A stretch of 30,834 bases of DNA. It comes from Chara braunii. Taxonomy: Eukaryota > Streptophyta > Charophyceae > Charales > Characeae. The notes beneath the pieces were generated by a model. The model searched no databases. It was not told the origin of the DNA and saw nothing but the letters and a program-made list of their open reading frames with translations. Where the stretch lies: contig BFEA01000073.1 of the NCBI GenBank assembly GCA_003427395.1, forward strand, positions 1,136,953 through 1,167,786, in the 5' to 3' direction. Each line of letters begins with the position of its first letter. The first letter of the stretch is position 1. The position numbers were made by a program, and so were the translations under genes. Below, one piece after another: positions 21,423-30,834 of this stretch.

Positions 21423-21836
21423 TTAGCTCTCATGACCACCAATTCATTTCTCCCATTTCAGTACCATGCTGATAATTGGTAGCCAATCAGTCCAATCACA
21501 GTAGCTGTCAGGAATTGAAGGAATTAGAATAGTCTCATATGTTACTGGCATTAGACCCCATTCCACTTTCTTCTTTCACTTGATTAGACCTGCTTTCTCA
21601 TCATAAAGAGATTGAACTGCAATTCCTCATAACCAGTTAAAGGTTTCACCATCGTCACAGTCTCCCTTCTTGACATAAGGACGAATATCATAGATATCTC
21701 CCTCCAAGAAGCGAGCTAGCACTACGCTGATGACCGAATTGCCAGAACGATAAACTCAATAATGCTCATACTGATAGGGGAATATTCCTTTAGTAGTCAC
21801 TTTCGAGAGTTCTTTCAAAGCATCAGTAGTTAACAT
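21423..21836 (-). pseudogene. Leader paralogue A, unrecognised domain, TGA-interrupted
   Basis: From ATG at 21836 the frame reads MLTTDALKELSKVTTKGIFP, then GDIYDIRPYVKKGD, which nearly repeats GTIHDLRPYVKKGK of the LTR ORF. After it comes IPSIPDSYCDWTDWLPIIS. Four TGA codons interrupt the frame before a TAA, and each fits a CGA changed to TGA. Another decayed coding trace (ETCLPCVSYLTGLDKEN, then DALETLRRKRE) lies just upstream at about 22010-21823 and overlaps the start of A by 14 nt. It is probably the end of a further copy. No known family. Confidence 0.5.
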
Positions 21837-22158
21837 TTTTGATGAAGTCTCTGAGTTCCGGACTTTCCCTTTTCCTTCTTAGCGTTTCAAGAGCATCATA
21901 GGTTCATGGGGCATACCTGAAATGAAGTTTGCTCTCACAATCATTAGCATTATTCTCCTTGTCCAGTCCAGTAAGGTAGCTCACACAAGGAAGACAAGTC
22001 TCAGTTAGCAATTAGACTTTCTCAAGAGAATGATAGCTCAAGAAAGATTGCAAAACCAATCTAAAAAATTCAGAAATCGTCAACAGTTCTCAAAGCCCAA
22101 TCAAAAGCTCAAAACTATTTGCTGACCCAGGCTCGTTCCGGACACGAAAATTTTTCAT
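21837..22158 (-). other. Start of the internal region, between PBS and leader copies
   Basis: From the PBS to about 22010 no readable protein is seen; the first 100 bp could be untranslated leader. The remainder holds the decayed coding trace that overlaps copy A. Confidence 0.5.
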
Positions 22159-22159
22159 G

Positions 22160-22177
22160 TCCCTGACAACGGCGCCA
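22160..22177 (-). other. Primer-binding site, tRNA-Asp type
   Basis: The minus strand reads TGGCGCCGTTGTCAGGGA, starting 4 nt (AAAA) after the 5' LTR end. From known plant tRNA-Asp (GUC), whose 3' end is CCCCGGCAACGGCGCCA, the complement would be TGGCGCCGTTGCCGGGGA: 16 of 18 match, including the first 11. The same primer class is known for Athila-type plant elements. The site fixes the element's orientation and the 5' LTR boundary. Confidence 0.88.
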
Positions 22178-22766
22178 TTTTTGTCGCACTTTTTCCAGTC
22201 GGACCGCTTCAGGCAATCGGAAAGTCAACAAGCTGTCACGCAGGATTTTTGATGCTGATTGCAATAAATAAAATAAATTAAATAATTCAAATCTCTTCCT
22301 GTTGTGTGCGTCCGGCTTCGAGTGAGACCCTTCAATTACGGACTTCGTCGGTCCCCAGTCTTAGGAATCTTTTATTTTGATTCAGAACAGCAAGAAACCA
22401 TACAAATAATTATCATAAAATTTTGATGTGTCATGCATGCGTTAATTTTGTCAATCTGATTTTGAGAACTGTGACAGAATCATTAAAGAAAACAATCACC
22501 AAGCAAGGCAATGGAAAGAAACGAGACTGACTGACTAGAGCAACGACAAAATTTAAGTGAGGGAAAAATGAGAACTCATAACAGTCTCAGACAATACATA
22601 TGTAAAGAGCATGACCGACACCAATCCAGAGTCCTCACTCATCCCATCCTCACTCAATTTTTCATTTTGGCGTCTGTCGTTTGAGCTTTCGGCCATGTCC
22701 CCGTACTTTCTGAGTTTGTGGCTTCTGAATGTAGAGCCACCTAAACCCTGCTAGCTCCGAACACTT

Positions 22767-23318
22767 TCATCCAAGTCCCATGATATGGAAGTCGACCAAA
22801 GCACATAACTCCTCCCACAGTGTAGGAAGATACGGCTGAGAAAAGATCCCCCGTCTGAGATGTAGGAACTCGGAAGGTTCGGTCACTGTCTCGTAATCAA
22901 TCGATGCTGGAGAAATGTACCTCTTGGCCAGTTCAACCAGATCACCCCAGTAAGAGTCATCTGTCAGAGTAAAAGGCACTGCAGGCTTGGGATAATCAAC
23001 GTAGAGCTTGGGTCCGAAGCTGCGGATCAGCTTAGCACCATCCTCATCAAGCTCCTTCTCTCTTTCCTCAAGATACCCGACTGCCACAGTCCAGACTAAG
23101 TCAAAATGCTCATGACTCTCCTTCCCCTTCTTTACATAGGGTCTCAAGTCATGAATGGTCCCCTCGGTGAACTCAGTGTGAACTACAAAGATAGGTAGTT
23201 CACCTTGCCTGAAGCCAGTTGCACTGATGTACCGATACTGGAAAGCATCCCTGAGGGCAATCCGATTAAGATTGGTCAAAACTGACCCTGCAACTGAAAA
23301 GGTTTGAACTGTACTCAT
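22767..23318 (-). CDS. LTR-encoded ORF, 183 aa, unrecognised; paralogue of the leader domains
   Basis: ATG at 23318 begins MSTVQTFSVAG, and the ORF ends IMGLG at 22767. It lies inside the 5' LTR, 585-1136 bp from the LTR's 3' end, in the sense direction of gag-pol, so a transcript from the LTR could carry it. Landmarks are FQYRY (26-30), GELPIFVV (39-46), DLRPYVKKG (57-65), YLEEREKEL (82-90), TDDSYWGDLVELAK (119-132) and LWEELCALVDF (168-177). It has no signal peptide or membrane segment and looks soluble, with many acidic and aromatic residues. The same landmarks recur in order in leader copies A, B and C, so the element carries this domain at least four times. The left LTR copy is frameshifted. 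Function unknown. Confidence 0.6.
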   Translation of the reverse strand: MSTVQTFSVAGSVLTNLNRIALRDAFQYRYISATGFRQGELPIFVVHTEFTEGTIHDLRPYVKKGKESHEHFDLVWTVAVGYLEEREKELDEDGAKLIRSFGPKLYVDYPKPAVPFTLTDDSYWGDLVELAKRYISPASIDYETVTEPSEFLHLRRGIFSQPYLPTLWEELCALVDFHIMGLG

Positions 23319-24932
23319 GTGTTATGACAGGTACCGAGTCTGATCGTTCATGTAGAGAAAGAGATTAATCATGTACTGACAGTTTCTTACTATAAGTCTC
23401 GAGTCACCTGATCTGAGAACTGCCTGCTATACGTTTTTTTGCGTGTCTACTTGAGCACTGTCTGAGCGCTGTCTGAATCTTGTTTGAGTATTCACTGGTA
23501 CATTGGGTCACTGACTCGTGATTTCACGTGTCAGCACACTGCAAAAGGACGCTGCAATCTGTTTGCTGTTGAAAGCTGATAAAATTTTGAAGATGGTGAT
23601 TCGAGCATTGCTGAGCTCATACAAGCTTTGTCGGGCTGTTCAACAGTTTCTAGAATCGAACTGGCGCTGTGCAGTTTTCCTTCATGCCCGTGGAAATAAA
23701 TCACGTGCTTAATATGTTTCTCTCCCCCGCAGTTCTGACTGCAAATTCTCTTTGGTTTAATCTGTGTTTTTTCATGTCTTTACATGCTTCTTCCTCCCAT
23801 CCTTCCTCCCTGTTCCTGCTGACTCGACACTTTATCACTAATACCTCGTTATTCCTCATGATTTATCTACGCCCCAGATCTCAGACTATGAGTAGGATAG
23901 ACTATAGTTTCATTTTGTGGAGGTCACTCCCTCGATGTAAGCAGTTGTTCGGAGTCTCAAAATCGTTGACTATTTGTAAAGTGACAGAGTGATCCGAGTA
24001 GCTCTGACTAACTGGGGTAGGCTTCAGCGACAATCAACCCAATGCTTTCTCTGAAACTCGTCAGTGAGCAGTAGACTCATAACGTCGTTCCTCGGAGTCT
24101 GATAACTTTCAGGATTACCTTGATAAGATACGGCCCAAGGAAAAGGAAAGTACAATAGAGAACCTCCTTGGTCCTCCCCTCTTGCCCGGCTCACTCGAAT
24201 AGAAAGCTTGGCCTGCTTAGCCTTCTCACCACCGACCCCGACTGGTAAGGCTCAAACGTACTAAGACTCAGGGAAAACACGAACCCTTCCAGTGGTGCGA
24301 AACTCGGTCACCACTCGTCAGTTCTCTGCTTGACAGGATTATTCACTCAGCTTTTGAGGATTATCTCGTAATGCCCCCTCCCTCCCCTCTTTTTTTTTGT
24401 TTTCTTTTATCAGAAGAGACACTCTAGTTGGCCCTTCGCAAACAGAACATGATGAACATCCGTAAAGTTCTCGTATGGGAAAGAGAGTTCGCACTTTTAA
24501 ATTAATCCCCATCAAGTATGAATTTTGCCAAGATGTATATTACTGATTTCAGGACTGGTTTTCTCTTTCCCATCTGGTGAGCAAGGGTCCCCTTTTGGAC
24601 ATATCTCAAAATCAAGTGAAGGTGTGCTCTGAAATAAAGAGAAAGTTCCCAGAATAGAGGGCAGGACAGCTTGACGGGGCTCCGTTAATCAGACTGTCAG
24701 TCCTCCCGCTGGGTGGTTTGATCAACAGCAACATACGACACAACATAGTCTCATTGATGGGATCGAGCAACCATAATCTTGTCAGAGGTTCTATCATAAG
24801 CAAGAGCGTGAGAAGGAAGTGTTGAAATTTTGCCAGTCATTCCGATCCTTCCCTACCAAGTGCTCACTGTTCCAGAGTGTCGATTAACTCCGGCTCGTTG
24901 CTAGTCGAGAGTGGTAACTTGCACTTCCTTTA

Positions 24933-25836
24933 TAGCGAATCGAGTGTTGTCATTGGGAAAATACACATTTAGTTAGCAAGCTCTACATTGTAACGTCAAG
25001 GCATGCAAATGGCATTATGCATCACCCCAAATCTAGTGTCGCACGAAAGGTCTCATCAGAACACTGTTTATTCCATCACACAACGCAGGACATCTGCAAA
25101 CACTACCCTCACACGAGTACTTTATCGAACTCATACAGACCGCTCAAATTGCTTGGAGACTGGACATAGTCAACTGCTCATCCTGAGTCATCCGATTCCC
25201 CTCAAACTGGTCCCGNGGCAATGAGGNTGATCACGTGTCGCGTATTCCACCCGCATCCAAAGACAAAACCAAAACGTAGAATTGGACCCGTACAGGAGGG
25301 TGGTTCTGAACTTAAACAAGTTTCCAGTTTCTGTTGATAGATCCAGGTGTGAGGTGAATTCATACCATGCCTCNTAANATTAGATACAACTTTCAATAAC
25401 ACCCTAAAAGGAGGCTTAAACCTTAACCAGCAGTCGGACAAAACTTGACTTATTATTAACAGCTTTCATCCAAGTAAAATATTTCCCTTGCNATTACCCG
25501 CAAGAGCTTGCATGTTGTTACAACAGCCTCGCCTTAGCANGTTAAGAATANNGACCCCTCCCTTCGTAATTGGCCTACACCTNTAAAAGCGGTAATCAGG
25601 GCTACTACCTTCCCCGTCTGGCTCAGACAAAGTGAAAATCATCGATTCCACTAAACGTGATTTTCACGAAGAGGTACGTAGCCTATTCGCAATTGGCTTC
25701 TTCTTGCCCGTTCATGCACAGCCAAGGAGAATAATGCTATACACACCTAGGTTGATTCTGAAAATTGTTCTCTTTTAATATTCTCACTTAAAGCGCTGAA
25801 TCACTTATTGACTTGGGAATCTGAGCTCGACGGAGG
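24933..25836. other. LTR block with undetermined bases (right copy)
   Basis: N at 25216, 25227, 25374, 25378, 25492, 25540, 25551, 25552 and 25583, each matching an N in the left LTR at offset 19,792. Three other N positions of the left copy are resolved here. No gene is visible. Confidence 0.85.
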
Positions 25837-27593
25837 TCGTCACACTCAACACTCGTTGTCAGACCAGTCAAATTCTAGTTACTAAATCTACCCACTTTTA
25901 CTCCATCAACCGGGCCGCCTTGGAGATAAACCGAAAGGATGAAAAGAGTAAAATTGAAGGTAATAATGATCATCAGGGATGGAAAGCGAGAGTAAGTCCC
26001 CTCTATCTATTCAGCTCGATCATAGGACGTTTCTCATTCGACTCGTTATCAATCAGCTACAATCTTCAGCATCAAACAAATGCTCGTAGAGAAACCATGA
26101 TCATCGATTTGAGACATATAATCCAATTGGCCAAGTATTCAGTCATACACCAAGATTGACGACAGTCCTCCTGTCTCTTGTCTCACATTGGGGTTGACTC
26201 CACTGTACTAGCCCGAAGGACCGGCGAAGGTCCCTCATTCAATCCATTCTCATTAGCTAATCTGGTGGGAAGAACTCTGGGTCTCGGATGGACTCACGTA
26301 AAAGAGAGCAACGACCGAAATCGCTTATTAAAGACAAACAACATCTGCCACGATCAAGGCATGTCTCACCCCTCTCTTCTCCTTCTGCCCGCGTTTCATC
26401 ACCGAGCTGGATTTCTTACCAGTTTACGTGCGCATGAGCATTCTCTAACAGGGGTCGAACCGACAGACATTTTCTTGGAGAACTTTCAAGAATGCTGATG
26501 GCATCACCCACATGGAACTATTGACGTCGTCAGCAATGCTGTAGTGAACTCAGCCAGACCACACGTGACAAGGTACGTGTCAAGACTGTCATGGAGGAGG
26601 TCTTAATGACCTGAGCAGGGAACACCATCTCAAGACGCCAATCGGGATAGTTGAGCGTCCGTATCAGGACAAGTCTTGTTTAGCTTATGGAAGATCTGCG
26701 TCAGCAACCCGTCATCCGAACATCACCTACTCGCTCAGGTACGCCCACGTGTTTCTCTAACATCCTCCTTCCTGTTCTCTCGTAACCACTCACTCTCTTC
26801 GTTCTGCCGCACTCGCGAACTGATCTCTCGCCCCGACCTCCCACACTTAGAAATCAAGTTGACGTCAACGTCTCCAGCGCGCCCGCTGCACTCGCACTCG
26901 CCCGTCTAGTCTCTCTCTCTCTCCTATGCACGATACTCACTCACGTGTATGCATGCTTCATCATTGGTCTCTTCCCACCTACCTTCTTAGTAGACGATGA
27001 TTAACACAGTATCACACATAACAAGTATAGATAGCACATGACACGTTCGCAGGGTCTTCGTCCGCATCCCCCTTTGAGGTTGTGATGATTGGCAAGACCC
27101 ATGCACCAGTGTTCTGTTGTTCTGACCATGGTGAGAGTGAAGTATGAAGAGCGACCACCCGAGTGTAGCACACTGGCCCCAGAATGTTCGCGTGAAAACG
27201 CCGGAACAAAAGAACAAAAGGAATAATACACTCTCCCGCGCAGTCTGACCAACCTCACGTCACTCACTCTCTCTCTCTGATCGTGACTAACATCCCCCTT
27301 CTTCCTGGCTCTCACACGTGCCCCTTCGCGCTAGTTTCCAGCGTACCAAAGTCAAGTTGACGTCAGCGTCTCGAACATGCACGCCTGGCCCATTCGCCAG
27401 TTCTCTCTCTCTCTCTCTAGCAGCTAGCTTCCTTCTTCCTTTCCTGGATGATCCTCGTTGTCTCCCTCTGGGTCGCCACATGTAGACTGTGCACTCGTGT
27501 AACCGCTTCGTGTTTTGCCCCACGGTCTACAAGTGTCGAGACACCGATGGTCCAGCCCCAACTAGCTTCACTGTGTGTCGGGTCGAATTGGCC

Positions 27594-28076
27594 TCAGGTC
27601 CCTCGCTGTCGTGAGCTGGCTTCGAGTCCCCCCTCCACAGGTCGCGCTTGAGGGTGGTTCCTGCGAACCTGGTCCGGCCTGTTCCAGCCCTGGAGATCGG
27701 TTTCCCGGTCACCACCCTCACTCATCTTGCTCTCTCCACCCGAGTCCCTGTCTAAATGGGCCTGTTCTCGGTCCACAGTGTCCGCTGAGGTGTCAGCCTC
27801 ATGGTATCCGATTGTTACTTGCATCCTTGCCGTCACACCATCCCTCCTGCAACGCCTTTCCGCACGGTCTTTTGCCTCTGTAACAACCGCCTACAATTTC
27901 GGGTTGGCCCTCATCTCCTCTTCCCTTGCTCCTTCCACGTTGACCTTCAACTTGACCTCGTCTCTGCCGTCATAGTTGAGCACTGTTGTAATCCAGGCCC
28001 CTTCACCGGACATTGGCCTCCAACGAGTCAGGAGATTCCAACAGTCCGGTCTATAGCCGTGTAGAGCCATAACCAC
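27594..28076 (-). pseudogene. Second LTR ORF, copy in the 5' LTR with one stop
   Basis: Same 161-codon span as 7791-8273 without indels, from MVMALHGYRP to SSRQRGT. A TAG at 27891-27893 replaces the CAG of the left copy, a single C-to-T change. The charged core (KLKVNVEGAREEEMRAN) is unchanged. No family recognised, and it may be non-functional. Confidence 0.35.
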
Positions 28077-29609
28077 TTTCCACTAGGAATAGTCTGAGCC
28101 GACACCTGACGCACGCGTGCACAATAGGTCTGCTAATTTTATTGCCTCATTGTCCTACCCTCCAATTTGTGCGAGCGCCGGTCAACCCAGGTAGCTGAGA
28201 GTCGAGGGCCTCAGCTTACTGCCAACAATTTTCACTAGCGAGTGAACAACAATGCACCCCCGCACCCTAGTGAGGGAGATGGGAAATCGCCGTCTCTTAT
28301 AAAAAGTGGGAGTCCAGTGTCCACTACGTCTCAACCTATAGAATGACAACTGAGGTGTTGTGGTCCCATAACGGGATCCTGACCACCAGATTTCTCCCTC
28401 AAAAAGAAACCCTCGAGCTATCATTATCGGGTACCCGTGTCCGATGGCAAGGAGGGGGCTTATGACCTCTCACATGAGGTGATAAGCCTCCTACCGAAGC
28501 GGCAGTGGGTCGCCCCTCTTTTGGGAACTCACCGCGCGGCGGCCAGTCGAACCGCTCAGACACGGTAGTAAGCGAGAGGCCGAACCAGTCTAGATCGCCA
28601 GTTTGTACTCAAGGTTCATAAATGAACCGTTGACCCTTCATGAACCGACAGAAAAACGAAAATCAAAATAAAGGAGCTGGTAGTATAAATAGTAGTAATA
28701 ATAATAATAGTCAGTAACAGTAACCATAATATCAATAGAAAAAAAAAAAAAAAAAAAAAATGGCGTCTCAGAGTTCTCTACTGCGACCTCACTCAACCCA
28801 TCAGACATCGAGGCATTAAAACAATGTTCCCTGCCTAAGCACAGATTCTAAATTCAATGCTCGATCTTTCCTCTTTTCTTTTCTTTTCGCATTTTCCTTT
28901 ATTTCTAGTGGTGACCATAGCTGTCGCACCTACCTCACATCCAGCTACATGAGTCCGGCGCGCGGTTGAGACGGCCACACGGGTTATCGCTGTCACATCC
29001 CTGCACCTGGCCCGGATCACGACCATCAAGACTCGACGGTCACTTCAACCCTGAGCGGGTCAGACTATCAAACGAAAGTCGCGGCTCAGAAATTGAGCCG
29101 TTGGCCCAGTGAAATAACACGAACTAAATAATAATAATAACAATCAATCGAGGGAAGGGGGCATGACATCATTACTACCCCCAATTAAAGTAGGAGCTCA
29201 GACCATTGCATAGGCTCGACGCTTAATTTTTATTTTATTTTCCCATATTTTCTTTTCCTTTGCTTCTCTTTTCTTGGTTCTTTTCATTTCCTTTTGACAG
29301 CGATATTTGTTCCGTGCACCTGACCCATAACCCAACCCGAGGACGCTCAGCGCGCAGTAGAAAAGACCGCGCAGGTCTTTTGTGTCCCAGGGCGAGCCCG
29401 GCGGCTACCACAGGCACAGGCCGGTAGTGCTCTGCTGTACTGTAGGGCGCCAAGCCTGCGTGGACCGAAGGAAAGTCCTGTGGCACACCCTCCCTTTTGC
29501 TGAGGCAGGCACCAACAGGACTGGTCCACATCGCAGTACACTCCGGGTACCAGGGATCGTAGAGGTTCGGGAACACGACTACAGGCCGCAACGTCGAAGC
29601 AAAAGGTTG

Positions 29610-29631
29610 GTACCAAGCAGGGACTTGGTAC
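29610..29631. other. Short perfect hairpin near the LTR's 5' end
   Basis: GTACCAAG and CTTGGTAC are separated by CAGGGA, about 35-55 bp inside the LTR's 5' end. The same hairpin is unchanged in the left LTR (about 10276-10297). A protein site or processing signal is possible; chance is also possible. Confidence 0.5.
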
Positions 29632-29665
29632 GCAAAGGAGGGCCGGGACACCGCGCCCTCCAACA

Positions 29666-29669
29666 GCGG
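29666..29669. other. Target-site duplication, right copy (GCGG)
   Basis: Directly follows the right LTR end CCAACA and matches 2416-2419. Confidence 0.6.
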
Positions 29670-30570
29670 GCACTATGTGGTGAAGAGGGCACTGCGGTGA
29701 CAGTGGGCGCAAGGCGGCCATAGCCGGGCCGAGCGTGGGGGTGCAAGTGGTGGCGATGGTGGTCTTCGGGTAGGAGGCGCATGGTGTGGGGAGACAAGGG
29801 GTGATGAGGAGAGAGAGAGAACGTACTTGGTGTATGCTGGTGGTCGGCACTGGTGTTGACATCACGTACATTGGTCTTCGCCTTCGGTGTGATCAAGTCG
29901 CATGAATGTAGATAGATTAGATAGGCTACTAGATAGATTAGATAGGCTGAGTAGAGTAGGCTGGGCGCTGAGCGCCAGCCAGTAGGGGCGACACTGGATG
30001 CAGATCTTGGTGCATTTGAGCTCTCTGCTTGGTACATGACTATCTGGACTTTCGTGATTTCGCAACTTGGTTTTCTGTCTATTCCTTGCATAACAATCAT
30101 TCATACTTGCGGCGCATCCCGTGCGCGGGGTCACGGCACATGCGGCGTAGAGCGCACGCGCATGCACGCGCGCGCACGTGATGCGGCGCATCACCAAAAA
30201 GAAAATAATAATAATAATCGAAAGGACAGGGTGGGGTGGCCAAACATCCCCCTCGCTTTTAAAAACCAGAAAGCAAGAGGGACAAAATCGGGGGCCACGC
30301 CATACCCCAAAACTGTGGGCACATGTCTATACATGTGAGTATTCCTGTTTTAATAGTGTCCAGCCTCTTTTCCGAAGGGCCCCTACAACTAAGTAGCTAG
30401 GACCCCACGTGTAGCAGGGGTACACTTCAAACTTCCAGTTTGTAAGCATGGGCCAAGATTATATAGTCTGGATTCGAATTCAGGTCTGTGCAGCTTGGTT
30501 TCAGCAGTTATGGGTTGCTCACTTAGCTAGGCCCTGTTGGTCTCTGCACGTGATTCTCAGGGCTTGGCTG
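29670..30570. other. Right flank, no supported gene
   Basis: If the giant element is nested, this begins with the rest of the left gypsy element's LTR; no clear CA end was found. It includes a 19-bp unit (TAGATAGATTAGATAGGCT) repeated at 29909 and 29930, and a CpG-rich, GCGC-rich patch at 30115-30195. An AATAATAATAATA run follows. Short frames on both strands show no domain. Confidence 0.55.
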
Positions 30571-30575
30571 CACTA

Positions 30576-30680
30576 CAGTCTTCCCCCGAATACAACGCAC
30601 GGTCATTATAGCCGAATTTGGTCTATCTTGCAGTCTAAATTCAGCTATAATGACCGTACGTTGTATTCGGGGGAAGACTG
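30576..30680. mobile_element. pogo-like fold-back MITE, 105 bp
   Basis: Near-perfect inverted repeat. The left arm starts CAGTCTTCCCCCGAATACAA, and the right arm is its complement ending GGGGGAAGACTG. Arms of about 46 bp have three mismatches and enclose a 13-nt loop. TA flanks both sides (30574-30575 and 30681-30682). TA duplication with CAGT ends is typical of pogo-type Tc1/mariner elements and their MITEs. The RNA would fold into a long hairpin, so a small-RNA source is an alternative or additional role. Confidence 0.8.
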
Positions 30681-30698
30681 TAGTCACCAAATGTGCAA

Positions 30699-30834
30699 AA
30701 CTAGAATGAATCTTCTGCAGAACATGGAATAATACGCCACCATATGTTTTGTCTTTTGTGCATGTGGTGAGTAGAGGCCCTTAGGGCCAGTGCATGTATT
30801 CCTAATTACTAGAATGAATCTTCCACAGAACATG
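30699..30834. repeat. Direct repeat at the right edge, period about 108 bp
   Basis: ACTAGAATGAATCTTCTGCAG with GAACATG following at about 30700 recurs near 30808 (CTGC becomes CCAC) and runs off the window. It may be the start of a tandem array. Confidence 0.65.

Larger units (their letters stand above)
2420..29665 (-). mobile_element. Giant Ty3/gypsy LTR retrotransposon, about 27.2 kb
   Basis: Long direct repeats of about 7.45 kb bound an 11.85-kb internal region. The internal region encodes, on the minus strand, gag, protease, reverse transcriptase, RNase H and integrase in the order typical of Ty3/gypsy. On that strand the LTRs begin TGTYGG and end GCGACA, giving short inverted ends. A tRNA-Asp type PBS lies 4 nt inside the 5' LTR, and GCGG flanks the whole element. 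All pol genes are interrupted, so this copy could not move on its own. LTR length is far above that of most Ty3/gypsy elements. A leader of about 2 kb before gag and a 3.8-kb region after integrase are further oddities. The element appears to sit in the 3' LTR of an older gypsy copy. Confidence 0.93.
22182..29665 (-). repeat. 5' LTR of the giant element (right copy), 7,484 bp
   Basis: On the minus strand it starts TGTTGG at 29665 and ends GCGACA at 22182, next to the PBS. It carries the open 183-codon LTR ORF near its 3' end, the second ORF with one stop, the TAA/poly-A stretch (28681-28760), and the N block. It lacks the 455-bp insertion of the left copy. A promoter could not be placed with confidence. 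Confidence 0.93.

Noticed and set aside
1-30834. CRISPR array, rRNA or tRNA genes
   Set aside because: No regularly spaced short repeats with unique spacers and no tRNA or rRNA signatures seen. The tRNA-like match is only the PBS.

Overview
This is eukaryotic, repeat-rich intergenic DNA made almost entirely of retrotransposons. No confident host gene, rRNA or tRNA was seen. The element types (Ty3/gypsy polyproteins, a chromodomain-like integrase tail, a primer-binding site matching plant tRNA-Asp, small fold-back elements) fit a large plant or streptophyte-algal nuclear genome, perhaps a charophyte such as Chara. That assignment is inference from style and was not tested.

Layout. 1-92 is a CT microsatellite. 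172-1676 (+) is a decayed Ty3/gypsy integrase, followed by a probable polypurine tract and the start of its 3' LTR (1716-2419). Inserted into that LTR is one very large Ty3/gypsy element on the minus strand, 2420-29665 (about 27.2 kb). It has two direct LTRs of about 7.45 kb each: 2420-10330 (3' LTR, carrying a later 455-bp insertion) and 22182-29665 (5' LTR). The LTRs end in TG...CA, the element is flanked by GCGG, and a tRNA-Asp type primer-binding site lies 4 nt inside the 5' LTR. 29670-30834 is the right flank, with a pogo-like fold-back element near its end.

Reading the giant element on its own (minus) strand, the order is: 5' LTR, PBS, a leader of about 2 kb holding tandem diverged copies of an unrecognised domain (A, B, C), an ORF here called D, gag, aspartic protease, reverse transcriptase, RNase H, integrase, a 3.8-kb 3' region, and the 3' LTR. 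The LTR carries its own 183-codon ORF, and the proteins in the leader look like paralogues of it. This LTR-plus-leader family is the best candidate for something undescribed. The element is decayed: most interrupting stops look like C-to-T or G-to-A changes, there are several frameshifts, and the LTRs differ by roughly 5% where compared by eye.

An assembly caution applies. About 900 bp of the two LTRs (5141-6044 and 24933-25836) is identical and shares nine undetermined bases at homologous positions, unlike the diverged sequence around it. That block was probably filled from one collapsed repeat.
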